From Clostridium sp. CAG:411 (GTDB taxonomy: Bacteria; Bacillota; Clostridia; Lachnospirales; Lachnospiraceae): 10,353 nucleotides of DNA. The position numbers and the translations under genes are program-made. The notes beneath the pieces were generated by a model, which searched no databases, had not been told where the DNA came from, and saw nothing but the letters and a program-made list of their open reading frames with translations. The stretch spans positions 151,515 through 161,867 of the forward strand of contig FR899741.1 in assembly GCA_000437275.1 (NCBI GenBank), given 5' to 3'. This document shows, piece by piece, positions 1 to 7,402 of this stretch. The number at the start of each line of letters is the position of its first letter. Position 1 is the stretch's first letter.

Positions 1-114
1 TCCAGATTTTAAATACCCAAATCCAATAGTAGCCAGAGCTGTAAAGACACCCATAATTGCAACTACAACAATCATTTCAACCATAGAAAAACCTTTTTTT
101 CTATTTTGCTTCAT
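1..114 (-). CDS. Prepilin-like minor pilin, 5' part only (runs off the window)
   Basis: This is the N-terminus of another type IV prepilin, or pseudopilin-like minor subunit; 38 codons are visible before the left edge. The ATG at 112-114 is preceded by a strong SD, AAGGGGGAAG, about 6 bases upstream, and lies 20 bp after the stop of the PilX-like gene, so it belongs to the same operon. The protein opens MKQNRKKG, then FSMVEMIVVVAI. This is a canonical class III signal: a basic leader, the Gly8 cleavage site, Phe at mature position 1 and Glu at mature position 5, followed by a hydrophobic helix of about 20 residues. PilD (6614-7378) should process it. The globular domain is outside the window, so whether it is a PilE/PilA-like, GspH-like or PilU-like subunit cannot be told. 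Confidence 0.93.
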   Translation of the reverse strand, partial: MKQNRKKGFSMVEMIVVVAIMGVFTALATIGFGYLKSG

Positions 115-134
115 CTTTATCTTCCCCCTTACTA

Positions 135-2627
135 CTATTCATTATTCTTTTTCCAGTTTACATATTTAATGCAGCTAGAAAAATCCACACTATCCTGAGC
201 ACTGCCAACATCTTCGCCATAAGAAATACCCGAAAATGCTTCAAAATATTTCAAAAAACGTTGATCTAAACCAACAGAACCCTCTTTGGACTTTTGTGCG
301 GAGAACATGTCCTGTAACATAGCAGACTCAGCCGTTACCTTTACATTAGAGCCTGAAAAAGAAACTGTGTTTTTAGAAATGACTAATCCTCTAAAATTAC
401 AATCCACCTGTATATTACAATTTGATACTACAATTGCAACAGTATCATTTGAATTGGTAATTCCTGCTGCATTTAGAACACTCTGTAAACCTACAGGAAT
501 TTCTGTTCCCATCTCTAAACTAGTATTTCCAGTATCGTTTGTCTCAACTACAAAAATAGCATAAACATTTTTTCCTTTTACATCTACTGGTACCGCCTTA
601 TATTTAATACTATTTTTCAAGGTTTGGAAACCATACAAGTTTCCGCTTTGTTTTGCTTCATTTACAAAAACATAAGAACTTCCATCCTTTGTCATTAAGG
701 AATCAAAAATTGGACTTTCCTTTTTGTCTGTCAAATCAAATCCACCTTCTCCATCGGAAATTCCTGTCTGAATATACTTACTCCAATCTCCATCCGTAAG
801 TGTTAGCTGATAAGATTTATATTTTGCCGCTTTTTGAACGGATTCTTTCTTATAATAATCTTCATTATCCTCGGTAATATTGCCATCCTGTGATTGCAAT
901 CCGTCTGCCTTGCTACTATATGTCAATGCATTACCTACCGTAAGAAGCGAAAGATTTTGCGAAATAGAAATATCCAATCCACTAGGGAACTCTAAATATT
1001 GACTGCTCACAATTTTCTTTCCCATCTCATTTTTATCACAGTAATTTTTGAAATAACGGTCTGCTGCTGACTGATTCTTAAAATTATAATAGAAATAAAC
1101 CATCGCTGCATCCGTTGATGTACCAGATAAATCATATACATAATTTGTCACTGGTTCACTTTCATTCAAATAGCTTTTTAATGTTTTTGCGGAGCTATCA
1201 GACATAGGTGATTTGCCTTTATCGATAAGTTCTTTATATTTTCCAATTAACATAGGATTTGTAAATCCCTCTGACAAATCATCATTTGATACTAAATAAA
1301 AATTCTGATCGGATTTTACAGAAATCGATTCACCGATTGGTATATCTTTTCGCATACTGCTTCCTGCTTTATTTCCTATTTCTGTACCACTATCCTGATT
1401 TCTGGAAATAAATGCACGTCCACCTAATAAGATTTCTGACATTTTATTTCCCATAAATAAAGAAGAGTGTTTTCCATTGATTACAATGGCACTACTATAC
1501 TGAGAATTTACTTCATTTCCAGAATCTGTGTCTCCTGCATTATTCTTATTAAAACTATAACCAAAATATTTTCCTTCCAAAAACTTTACATTTGATCTTG
1601 GTCCATCTAAAGACAAATCATCATGTACATAACTATCGCCATATACCGTTAATTTTGCCTCACTGGTTGAATCCTTTAACACACTGGTCGTATAGTTTTC
1701 TGCCCACACTTCAATTGGGTTATCCTGTGATCCCAAAGTCAAACCACCACTTTGTTGCACATTGATATTTCCTCTTGTTACCAAACGACTACTACTTCCA
1801 CCAATTGATAAAGTATCTCCCTGCCCAGAAACATTAAGTCCATTTAATCCTGCATAAACATTTCCATTGACAGAAGCTGTCTTTGTACTATTTAAGGCAT
1901 CTACCTTATCATTACCAATGATAGCATACTTTGTGAAATCTGGATAAATATTTCCACCTTCAAAATTAAGTTTTGGAACTACCATTTTAATGTCCGTTGT
2001 AATCCATGTAGAAACAGCTCGGTCTGTATCACCTTTATTTTCAATATACTTTACTTTGACATTTTTCAAAAGCAAGTAGCGTTCTGCATCATAATCTGAC
2101 TCATCTCCATACTGCAATGTCAAAAGAGCATTTTTGTCATGATCTTCCATGTCAATAAAGTCTGAAACATCCGGCTCGCCATCTGTAGTAAGGGCATTCT
2201 TCATGTATTCCTTTAATTGTCTTGGTTCATAGGTTACTCCAGGTGCTAAATCATTTGCCGCAGTCATTGCCTGCCCTGGTGCCAAAATTCCAATTAAATT
2301 ATTCAAATATCTCTTTGCAAATTTATTTTGTATTGTATTCTGATCTGTGGTGTTAATTCCATCAGCCGCATAACTTTGTAATAAATCTACATATGCCTTT
2401 TTCATGGCTTCCTGTGAAATATTTTCCAATGCGATATTTAATTTATCTGTCACTGCCTCAGCACTGTAAAAATTCTTTTTGATGCTTCGATCTGTTCCTT
2501 TGGTTTCCACATTTATCAACGTTGCTCGGAGAATAATGGTAGAAAGAATACCTACGAAAGCAACTGCAATAATAACAAATACCAAAGAAGAACCTTTTTT
2601 ATTTTTGGTGTTCATTCGCTGTTTCAT
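135..2627 (-). CDS. Very large PilX-like minor prepilin (830 aa), probable pilus tip or adhesin subunit
   Basis: The N-terminus resembles the PilX N-terminal family. A basic leader ends at KKG12, followed by SSLVFVIIAVAFVGILSTII (13-32) and then an amphipathic helix with FYSAEAVTDK (53-62), matching the 'AEA' signature of PilX-type proteins. Mature residue 5 is Phe, not the Glu of ordinary prepilins; PilX and GspK family members also depart here. Residues about 233-350 and 379-408 are Gly/Asn/Ser-rich short strands (NGNVYAG, RGNINV, GGLTLG, VYGDSYV) that look like a beta-solenoid. A second strand-rich stretch lies at 731-760 (FRGLVISKNTVSFSG). Typical PilX is under 200 aa, so this one carries a large extracellular domain. 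The start at 2627 is supported by AGGAG 8 bases upstream and is only 3 bp from the stop of the PilV-like gene, implying translational coupling. The adhesin or tip role is inference; an assembly-priming GspK-like role is the alternative. Confidence 0.85.
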   Translation of the reverse strand: MKQRMNTKNKKGSSLVFVIIAVAFVGILSTIILRATLINVETKGTDRSIKKNFYSAEAVTDKLNIALENISQEAMKKAYVDLLQSYAADGINTTDQNTIQNKFAKRYLNNLIGILAPGQAMTAANDLAPGVTYEPRQLKEYMKNALTTDGEPDVSDFIDMEDHDKNALLTLQYGDESDYDAERYLLLKNVKVKYIENKGDTDRAVSTWITTDIKMVVPKLNFEGGNIYPDFTKYAIIGNDKVDALNSTKTASVNGNVYAGLNGLNVSGQGDTLSIGGSSSRLVTRGNINVQQSGGLTLGSQDNPIEVWAENYTTSVLKDSTSEAKLTVYGDSYVHDDLSLDGPRSNVKFLEGKYFGYSFNKNNAGDTDSGNEVNSQYSSAIVINGKHSSLFMGNKMSEILLGGRAFISRNQDSGTEIGNKAGSSMRKDIPIGESISVKSDQNFYLVSNDDLSEGFTNPMLIGKYKELIDKGKSPMSDSSAKTLKSYLNESEPVTNYVYDLSGTSTDAAMVYFYYNFKNQSAADRYFKNYCDKNEMGKKIVSSQYLEFPSGLDISISQNLSLLTVGNALTYSSKADGLQSQDGNITEDNEDYYKKESVQKAAKYKSYQLTLTDGDWSKYIQTGISDGEGGFDLTDKKESPIFDSLMTKDGSSYVFVNEAKQSGNLYGFQTLKNSIKYKAVPVDVKGKNVYAIFVVETNDTGNTSLEMGTEIPVGLQSVLNAAGITNSNDTVAIVVSNCNIQVDCNFRGLVISKNTVSFSGSNVKVTAESAMLQDMFSAQKSKEGSVGLDQRFLKYFEAFSGISYGEDVGSAQDSVDFSSCIKYVNWKKNNE

Positions 2628-2630
2628 TCT

Positions 2631-3830
2631 TTACTCTCCTCTCGTTGAAGTCATTGTAGCACACTTTTTATTATCTTCATCATAAATAGTAACCGTAACC
2701 TTTGCCAAACGTTGGATTGTCTCATTTTTTACAATGTTATCCATAGATTCTTTTGTTTTGGCATCCCCATTTACTGCATAATTTAAGTTTGAAAAAATAG
2801 AAATCATACTTGCATCGCTGGAATGATCATTTCCTTCAATAAGAATTTTCTTTGTAATCTGTGAACGTGAACCATATTGTTCTGCAAATTTGTCCATCTC
2901 ATCACCAGTATAAGAGGTATTAATGCTATTAATACTATACACTTTCTGACACACCGCATAAACTCCATAATCACATTTCCAATCTGGATGTTTCTCATAA
3001 TTTACATTGATATCAATTCCCTGAAAAATATTTGTGGTTGTATTATACACATCATAATTGTAAAACAAATAGATACCTTTTAATTTTTCGTAAACAACTT
3101 CTTCATTATATAGATATGCACTTTGAATCTTCTTTTCACATCCTGCAATTGATCCATCCATACTATATTCATCATAAATGGTAACACGAACCATACCATC
3201 GGACACTTCTACACCAGGAGAATTTGTGGTATCTGTAATGTCTACTTTAATTTTCTTAGTCAGCTTAGCTGCCAGTGTTTCCAACGAAATATCATTTCCT
3301 GTCTTTGCATGATAACGACTTTGATATTCATATAACGCGTTCATTGTCTCGTCAATCTCCGCAACCATAACCGTACTTCCTGAACCAAGAGAAGAAATCA
3401 CAGGCACTTCTTTATCGTTTAAGTGACGATATGCATCTGTATCAACTGTAATTTCTGCTCTATATTTTTTTCCGTCACTTTCCAATCCATTTCTTACAAA
3501 ATAATACTTTGTATTTGCATATGTACCATCTGCATTTTTGATAGCAGTTGTACACTTCTTCTTGAAATCCGACTCGGTGCGTACCAAGTCTGTATTTGTA
3601 GTATCCTGATAAACAGACACCATATCTGCAATCGTATCATAGGAGCGTACTTCTTCCATCACAGACTGTCCTACGGTATTAACACGCTGCATATTTTTAG
3701 CATTTACGTTCGTTTTTGTACTATGTGAGAAAAAAGTCAACATCGGTGTAAATAAAATTCCTACCATGGCAATACTAACCAATACTTCCATTAAAGTAAA
3801 ACCTTTTGTATTTATTTTGTTATTTGTCAT
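2631..3830 (-). CDS. pilV: PilV-like minor prepilin, unusually long (399 aa)
   Basis: A prepilin with leader MTNNKINTKG and cleavage after Gly10, then FTLMEVLVSIAMVGILF with Phe at mature position 1 and Glu at position 5. The following helix, with QRVNTVGQSVMEEVRSY, matches the 'A-qs-l-EE-r' pattern of PilV and GspI-type minor pilins. Start choice: the frame stays open to a GTG at 3872, but the ATG at 3830 has AAGGAG 7 bases upstream and places the prepilin leader at the usual length, so 3830 is preferred. PilV proteins are usually about 150-200 aa; this one is about twice that and has two similar beta-strand motifs, VRVTIYDE (214-221) and VTVTIYDE (378-385), suggesting two related pilin-like folds. 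Five cysteines are visible (93, 231, 286, 294, 390). It likely sits in an initiation or tip complex with the PilX-like protein encoded 3 bp downstream. The PilV name rests on the N-terminus and gene order. Confidence 0.85.
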   Translation of the reverse strand: MTNNKINTKGFTLMEVLVSIAMVGILFTPMLTFFSHSTKTNVNAKNMQRVNTVGQSVMEEVRSYDTIADMVSVYQDTTNTDLVRTESDFKKKCTTAIKNADGTYANTKYYFVRNGLESDGKKYRAEITVDTDAYRHLNDKEVPVISSLGSGSTVMVAEIDETMNALYEYQSRYHAKTGNDISLETLAAKLTKKIKVDITDTTNSPGVEVSDGMVRVTIYDEYSMDGSIAGCEKKIQSAYLYNEEVVYEKLKGIYLFYNYDVYNTTTNIFQGIDINVNYEKHPDWKCDYGVYAVCQKVYSINSINTSYTGDEMDKFAEQYGSRSQITKKILIEGNDHSSDASMISIFSNLNYAVNGDAKTKESMDNIVKNETIQRLAKVTVTIYDEDNKKCATMTSTRGE

Positions 3831-3837
3831 GCCATTT

Positions 3838-3843
3838 CTCCTT
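3838..3843 (-). promoter_or_regulatory. Ribosome binding site fixing the pilV-like start
   Basis: AAGGAG (minus strand) lies 7 bases before the ATG at 3828-3830. No comparable SD precedes the upstream in-frame GTG at 3872, which would add 14 residues to the leader (MEKRYRKNYGRRNG) and sits just after the intergenic hairpin. This decides the start. Confidence 0.8.
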
Positions 3844-3872
3844 CCATAATTTTTTCTATACCTTTTTTCCAC

Positions 3873-3910
3873 AAAAGGCCAACCGGCTACTTAGCATTAC
3901 CAGTTGACCT
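3873..3910 (-). terminator. Hairpin plus short U-tract between pilO and pilV-like gene (possible attenuator)
   Basis: On the minus strand AGGTCAACTGG (3900-3910) pairs with CCGGTTGGCCT (3876-3886). This gives an 11-bp stem with two G-U pairs and a 13-nt loop, followed directly by TTTT and then GTGG. The element begins 9 bases after the pilO stop and ends before the pilV SD. The U-run is short, so full termination is unlikely. A leaky terminator that lowers minor-pilin expression, or an RNA processing/stability site, fits better. The structure is seen in the sequence; the function is inference. Confidence 0.5.
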
Positions 3911-3919
3911 ATTTCTTGT

Positions 3920-4690
3920 CTACTTCTTCTTTTTAGCACTCTTTACTTCTTTAGAACCAAAAATATTCGCAACACCAAGTTTTACATCTTTATTCTCTGG
4001 TGCTTCATATTTGTTGTCGGAACCATCCAAAGAATACATGCACAAATTCATTGTTCCAGCAAGATTGCCACTTGTCTCGTCGTATCCAACGGTAATTGTC
4101 TCTACAGACATTTTATCGTCATATCCATTAATATAATCAAGTGCCTTTGTCAACTCGCTGTCAGTACATGTAAATGCTAATGTCAATGTTGTCTTATATC
4201 CCATCAAAGATGGATATGTTTCCTGCGAAACACCTTGTACTGCCACAGATGACCTACTTGAAATATCCTCTTTTTGAATGTTTGCTGTTCCTGCCTGTTG
4301 TACTTCTTCCTGATTAAAGAACAAATTGTTTACAGCCAAAGTAACTTGCGATGAAAAAATATCTGTCTGATCTTCCAAGTCCGCAAGAATAGCAATTGCC
4401 TTTTCATGTGTCATCCCAGAAGGGAATTTTTTCAAAATATCTTCCCGATTATTATTAAAGGTAATAATCTCCTGTTTCTTTTCATCTTCATGTGCAATCT
4501 TGTTATCTAATTCCACCACATAGGAAGACAATTCCTTGTTTTGTTCTTTTATGGTATCCGCCTTTTTCAAATTTGGCGAAAAGACACCAAAATATGCAAT
4601 TGCCAAAACCAATATTGCACCTAATATAAACAATAATATTTTATCTCTCTCTGATACATTTGATAAAACATTTGTTTTACTCTTTCTCAT
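3920..4690 (-). CDS. pilO: PilO-like T4P inner-membrane platform protein
   Basis: A bitopic membrane protein of 256 aa. It has a short basic cytoplasmic N-terminus (1-17), one transmembrane helix at about 18-38, a charged predicted coiled coil at about 40-85, and an extracytoplasmic alpha/beta domain with a strand pattern around 160-220 (YKTTLTLAFTCTDSELTKALDYI). This layout is typical of PilO, which pairs with PilN to couple the cytoplasmic ring to the pilus. Primary sequence conservation in this family is low, so the call rests on topology, length and position directly after pilM-pilN. The start at 4690 has AGGAGG 9 bases upstream, and that SD overlaps the stop of pilM-pilN, implying coupled translation. 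The C-terminus is an unusual Lys-rich tail (KEVKSAKKKK), expected outside the membrane. Confidence 0.88.
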   Translation of the reverse strand: MRKSKTNVLSNVSERDKILLFILGAILVLAIAYFGVFSPNLKKADTIKEQNKELSSYVVELDNKIAHEDEKKQEIITFNNNREDILKKFPSGMTHEKAIAILADLEDQTDIFSSQVTLAVNNLFFNQEEVQQAGTANIQKEDISSRSSVAVQGVSQETYPSLMGYKTTLTLAFTCTDSELTKALDYINGYDDKMSVETITVGYDETSGNLAGTMNLCMYSLDGSDNKYEAPENKDVKLGVANIFGSKEVKSAKKKK

Positions 4691-4703
4691 ATCCTACTCC
4701 CTC

Positions 4704-6476
4704 CTAATTCTGTGTTGTCGTATCTGTTGTACTCGTATTTCCAGTTGTATCTGTTGTGTTCGTTCCATCTTCTGTTGTATTATCCGCTGTATCGTTTTCT
4801 TCCGTAACCTCATCATCTAAGGAAACTTTTTCGTCCTGTTCTGCATGGAATGGATTGTAAACACATATTACTGTAAATGTTTCTTTATCTGTATCCCCAC
4901 TATCAGCCACTTCTTCTACAATATTTGCAACTGTAGCATTGGAGATACTTGGAATTTGTTTCAACTGTATCAACAACTCTGAAATAGACACCTTCGAGGA
5001 AGTTGCTTCTATATTTAATGTCAACTCTGTATCATCTGATGTCAAAGAAAGCACCTTCATATTTGATGGCATAACAGATGCAATCTTATTTTTCAACTCA
5101 TTAAGTTGGAAGTTTCGATTTGATGTAAGGCTATACATATAAGATGTATATTCATAAGCCTCTTTTGCTGATTGATGCGTTGCATACACATCTTCAATAT
5201 ATTTTTTATTTTCAATCTGCTTTTCATAACTATTATGTTTAAACTTCACCACCTGATAATTAACAACAGAACCAACAATCAGAACTACTGCAACTGCACA
5301 ACTGGCAGCAAAGACAATAGAAGCAAGCTTTGAATCTCCTGATTTTCTCTCTGCCTCCCTCTCTTCTGCTGGTAAAAATCCTACTGGAGCAATGGATGCA
5401 CCAATTGCAGTCAAATAATCTGCCTGATTTCCTTCTAGTTGCAATCCTTTTGCAAAACTAACCGCAAACAGACTATCAATCTTCTTCACATCATATCCTG
5501 TCTCGTTTGTGAATAGTACCTCAATGCCTTTGAATTTTGCTCCAATACCCGTTAGATAAATTGCATTAATACGCTTTTCTGAATTTCTGGACATATAATA
5601 ATCCAATACACGATTTACATTGTTCATAATATATTGGATAGTGCTTGTAACATCCTCACGTCCACGAATTTCACGCATTACATGATCATAATCATCGGAT
5701 GCCATTGGTACGCCTCTGCCAACTTCCCCGCCCATATCCACATGGGAATTAATGATGTTTTCCTGCATCAAAAGCTGCATTGCCTCGCGGCTGTTATTCT
5801 TTTCAAATACAGCATTATCTAATACAGCAGACACAATATTCATAGCTCCATAAGGAATGGTACGCTGCAATGATAGTTTTTCATTTTCCATTACATTTAC
5901 CAACGTAGTCTGGTCATTAATCTGAACAGATACATTTACACCTGTACCAACCTGTTTTTTCAATAATTGATATGCACTGTTACCAATATAATCAATTGCA
6001 TATATATGTAACCCTGCAACTTCAGCAAATCCATAAATATTTTTTATTAAATTATTTGGTGCTGCCAAAAGCAATAATTTAATCTTCTTTTCTTCCTTTG
6101 TATTAATCTTTTCCAAGATGGAGTATGAAATAGTATACTCAGAAACATCTAATGGAAAATATTCTGTGGCACTAGAATCAATAATTGCTTGAATTTTACT
6201 ATCTGCCACAAAAGGAATCACAACTTCTCTGTTTGCAATCTTTGTTGATGTAATTGTAAAAATAACATCTTTTGTATTCATCTTTGCAGAAGCCAAGTTT
6301 GACTTTAGCGTTTGTGCCATCAAGTCCTTATCAAGGATAAAACCGTCTTCTACAATATTCTCTGGTGTGTCAAATGTAATGCAATTGCTTACATGTGGAT
6401 TTTTCTTACCGGCTTCCACCTCGCAAACGCGAGTTTGATGTAACCCAATTTCTATACTTAATACTTTTTTACCCAC
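4704..6476 (-). CDS. pilMN: PilM-PilN fusion protein of the T4P inner-membrane platform
   Basis: A 590-residue protein that joins two normally separate subunits. Residues 1 to about 365 are PilM, an actin-like cytoplasmic ATP-binding protein: SIEIGLHQTRVCEV near 7-20 fits the phosphate-1 loop and AIYLTGIGAKFKGI (about 306-318) fits the adenosine motif. The junction (about 366-374) reads GFLPAEERE, recalling the INLLP-type cytoplasmic peptide of PilN that binds PilM in two-protein systems. A transmembrane helix at about 384-406 and a PilN-type extracytoplasmic coil plus ferredoxin-like domain (about 407-545) follow. The tail from 546 is acidic and Thr/Asn-rich. The GTG at 6476 is chosen as start because AAGGAGG lies 8 bases upstream and the PilM fold begins there (VGKKVLSIEIG); the frame stays open to a GTG at 6542 but has no SD there. 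No frameshift is needed, so this is a true single-frame fusion. A similar 'pilMN' gene is recalled for C. difficile, unverified here. Confidence 0.92.
   Translation of the reverse strand: MGKKVLSIEIGLHQTRVCEVEAGKKNPHVSNCITFDTPENIVEDGFILDKDLMAQTLKSNLASAKMNTKDVIFTITSTKIANREVVIPFVADSKIQAIIDSSATEYFPLDVSEYTISYSILEKINTKEEKKIKLLLLAAPNNLIKNIYGFAEVAGLHIYAIDYIGNSAYQLLKKQVGTGVNVSVQINDQTTLVNVMENEKLSLQRTIPYGAMNIVSAVLDNAVFEKNNSREAMQLLMQENIINSHVDMGGEVGRGVPMASDDYDHVMREIRGREDVTSTIQYIMNNVNRVLDYYMSRNSEKRINAIYLTGIGAKFKGIEVLFTNETGYDVKKIDSLFAVSFAKGLQLEGNQADYLTAIGASIAPVGFLPAEEREAERKSGDSKLASIVFAASCAVAVVLIVGSVVNYQVVKFKHNSYEKQIENKKYIEDVYATHQSAKEAYEYTSYMYSLTSNRNFQLNELKNKIASVMPSNMKVLSLTSDDTELTLNIEATSSKVSISELLIQLKQIPSISNATVANIVEEVADSGDTDKETFTVICVYNPFHAEQDEKVSLDDEVTEENDTADNTTEDGTNTTDTTGNTSTTDTTTQN
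4720..4757 (-). repeat. Short 27-bp-period repeat encoding the Thr-rich PilM-PilN tail
   Basis: The 11-mer gtatctgttgt (plus strand) occurs at 4720-4730 and again at 4747-4757, 27 bp apart (nine codons). Each copy encodes part of a TTDTT unit at the C-terminus of PilM-PilN. The surrounding DNA to about 4800 is also rich in gttgt and tctgt words. Tail length may therefore vary among strains by slippage or recombination. Confidence 0.6.
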
Positions 6477-6613
6477 TTTTTCTTCCTCCTTAATTAAGGT
6501 TTTTAAACGCATTTCTGCATACCGATGTCTTTCACATCGCACAAAATGAAACTGTTTTCACTCTCTGCGACAAGAAAAACTTGTCATTTGTTATTATATT
6601 ATCTTTATTACGC
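6477..6613 (-). promoter_or_regulatory. Structured 137-bp leader between pilD and pilM-pilN
   Basis: This gap holds no supported gene but five short inverted repeats in succession on the transcribed strand: GACAAG/CTTGTC with a U5 loop (6569-6585), TGAAA/TTTCA (6547-6560), CGATGT/ACATCG (6523-6539), ATGCA/TGCGT closing a GAAA tetraloop with one G-U pair (6507-6520), and CCTTAATTAAGG (6488-6499), whose right arm is part of the SD. Upstream, TATAAT (6593-6598) is a perfect -10 hexamer, but no good -35 lies 16-19 bases before it. The region could be a promoter plus a 5' UTR, an mRNA processing zone or an uncharacterised regulatory RNA. It does not match the c-di-GMP riboswitch consensus as far as can be judged by eye. 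Confidence 0.4.
6485..6491 (-). promoter_or_regulatory. Strong SD for pilM-pilN, embedded in a palindrome
   Basis: AAGGAGG (minus strand) is 8 bases before the GTG at 6474-6476 and fixes that start over the upstream in-frame GTG at 6542. The first four bases are the right arm of CCTTAATTAAGG, so a 4-bp hairpin or dimer could partly hide the SD. Confidence 0.8.
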
Positions 6614-7378
6614 CTAAAATAAGCCTGATAATCCAGAAATATCACAATACCAATTAATCAGTTTGTCTCCCCAAATCATCACAATATAAATTCCCATAGC
6701 CAAATATGGACCTAAGGCAAGTACATGATCTTCGTCAGATACCTTCATCCGAATACTGTGAATTACTGCACCTAATATACAGGCTAAGAAAAATGCAACA
6801 ATAATCTTTTTCCATCCAACTACTAAGCCTGCCGCCATCATAAGTGTAGCATCTCCACCTCCAATCCAATTACCATTGGATAAGATAAATAAGATTTCCA
6901 AAAACAGTCCCACAGAACACATTCCAATAATATAGAGAGAAATATGCTTATAATCCATTGCAGCACATACAATTCCCATAACTCCAATAAAAATAGTAAG
7001 TCCTAATGGTATTTCAAACGTGCGAAAATCAATAACAGAAATCACTAATAATGCAGATGTAACGAAGCAATAAATAGAGCTTTGGAAAGTAATTCCGTTT
7101 ACATAAAAAACGACAAAATATAGAACCGCATTTAACGCTTCTATAATTGGATATTGTTTAGAAATAGGTTGTCCACATTTTCTGCATTTGCCCTTAAAAA
7201 ACAAGTAGCTAAATACAGGTATCATATCATACCATGCCAATTGGTAGCCACAGTTCATACAATGAGAACGCTCTACGACAAAATCTTCTTTTTCTGGAAT
7301 ACGAAGAATCAACACATTGAGGAAGCTTCCTATAATTAAACCATATATAATTACTAACAAATAAATCAAACTTTCCAT
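6614..7378 (-). CDS. pilD: Type IV prepilin peptidase / N-methyltransferase
   Basis: A polytopic membrane aspartyl protease of 254 aa that cuts prepilins after the conserved Gly and N-methylates the new N-terminal residue. The N-terminal GSFLNVLILRIP (17-28) and the cytoplasmic zinc motif CMNC (40-43) and CRKC (65-68) are intact, followed by QYPIIEALNA (75-84). The catalytic aspartates are D117 in VISVIDFRTFEIP and D176 in GGGDATLM; the usual Lys of the GxGDxKL signature is Thr here. The C-terminal ALGPYLAMG (221-229) is also typical. Multiple hydrophobic helices cover about 84-250. The usual length is 220-290 aa, so the gene is complete. The ATG at 7378 has AAGGAG 10 bases upstream. It follows the major prepilin gene after a stable hairpin, so its expression may be lower than that of the pilin. 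Confidence 0.96.
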   Translation of the reverse strand: MESLIYLLVIIYGLIIGSFLNVLILRIPEKEDFVVERSHCMNCGYQLAWYDMIPVFSYLFFKGKCRKCGQPISKQYPIIEALNAVLYFVVFYVNGITFQSSIYCFVTSALLVISVIDFRTFEIPLGLTIFIGVMGIVCAAMDYKHISLYIIGMCSVGLFLEILFILSNGNWIGGGDATLMMAAGLVVGWKKIIVAFFLACILGAVIHSIRMKVSDEDHVLALGPYLAMGIYIVMIWGDKLINWYCDISGLSGLF

Positions 7379-7402
7379 CCCTATGTTTCTCCTTTATGTA
7401 TA

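Noticed and set aside
286..564. Plus-strand open frame of 92 codons
   Set aside because: It is antisense to the PilX-like gene, has no SD or domain, and is a shadow of the coding strand.
2804..2998. Minus-strand open frame of 64 codons inside the PilV-like gene
   Set aside because: It is an out-of-frame shadow within a gene that has clear prepilin features and a good SD.
3831..3872. 14-residue N-terminal extension of the PilV-like prepilin from GTG 3872
   Set aside because: It lacks an SD, and the ATG at 3830 is ideally placed after AAGGAG.
6477..6542. 22-residue N-terminal extension of PilM-PilN from the upstream GTG
   Set aside because: It has no SD, it would translate through the hairpin region, and it adds residues before the normal PilM start; GTG 6476 has an excellent SD.
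6569..6585. Terminator after pilD
   Set aside because: The stem is 6 bp and AT-rich, with U only in the loop and none after it.
6477..6613. c-di-GMP riboswitch before pilM-pilN
   Set aside because: Such riboswitches control clostridial pilus operons, but the conserved GEMM core segments were not seen here, and the hairpins are short and do not form the expected junction.
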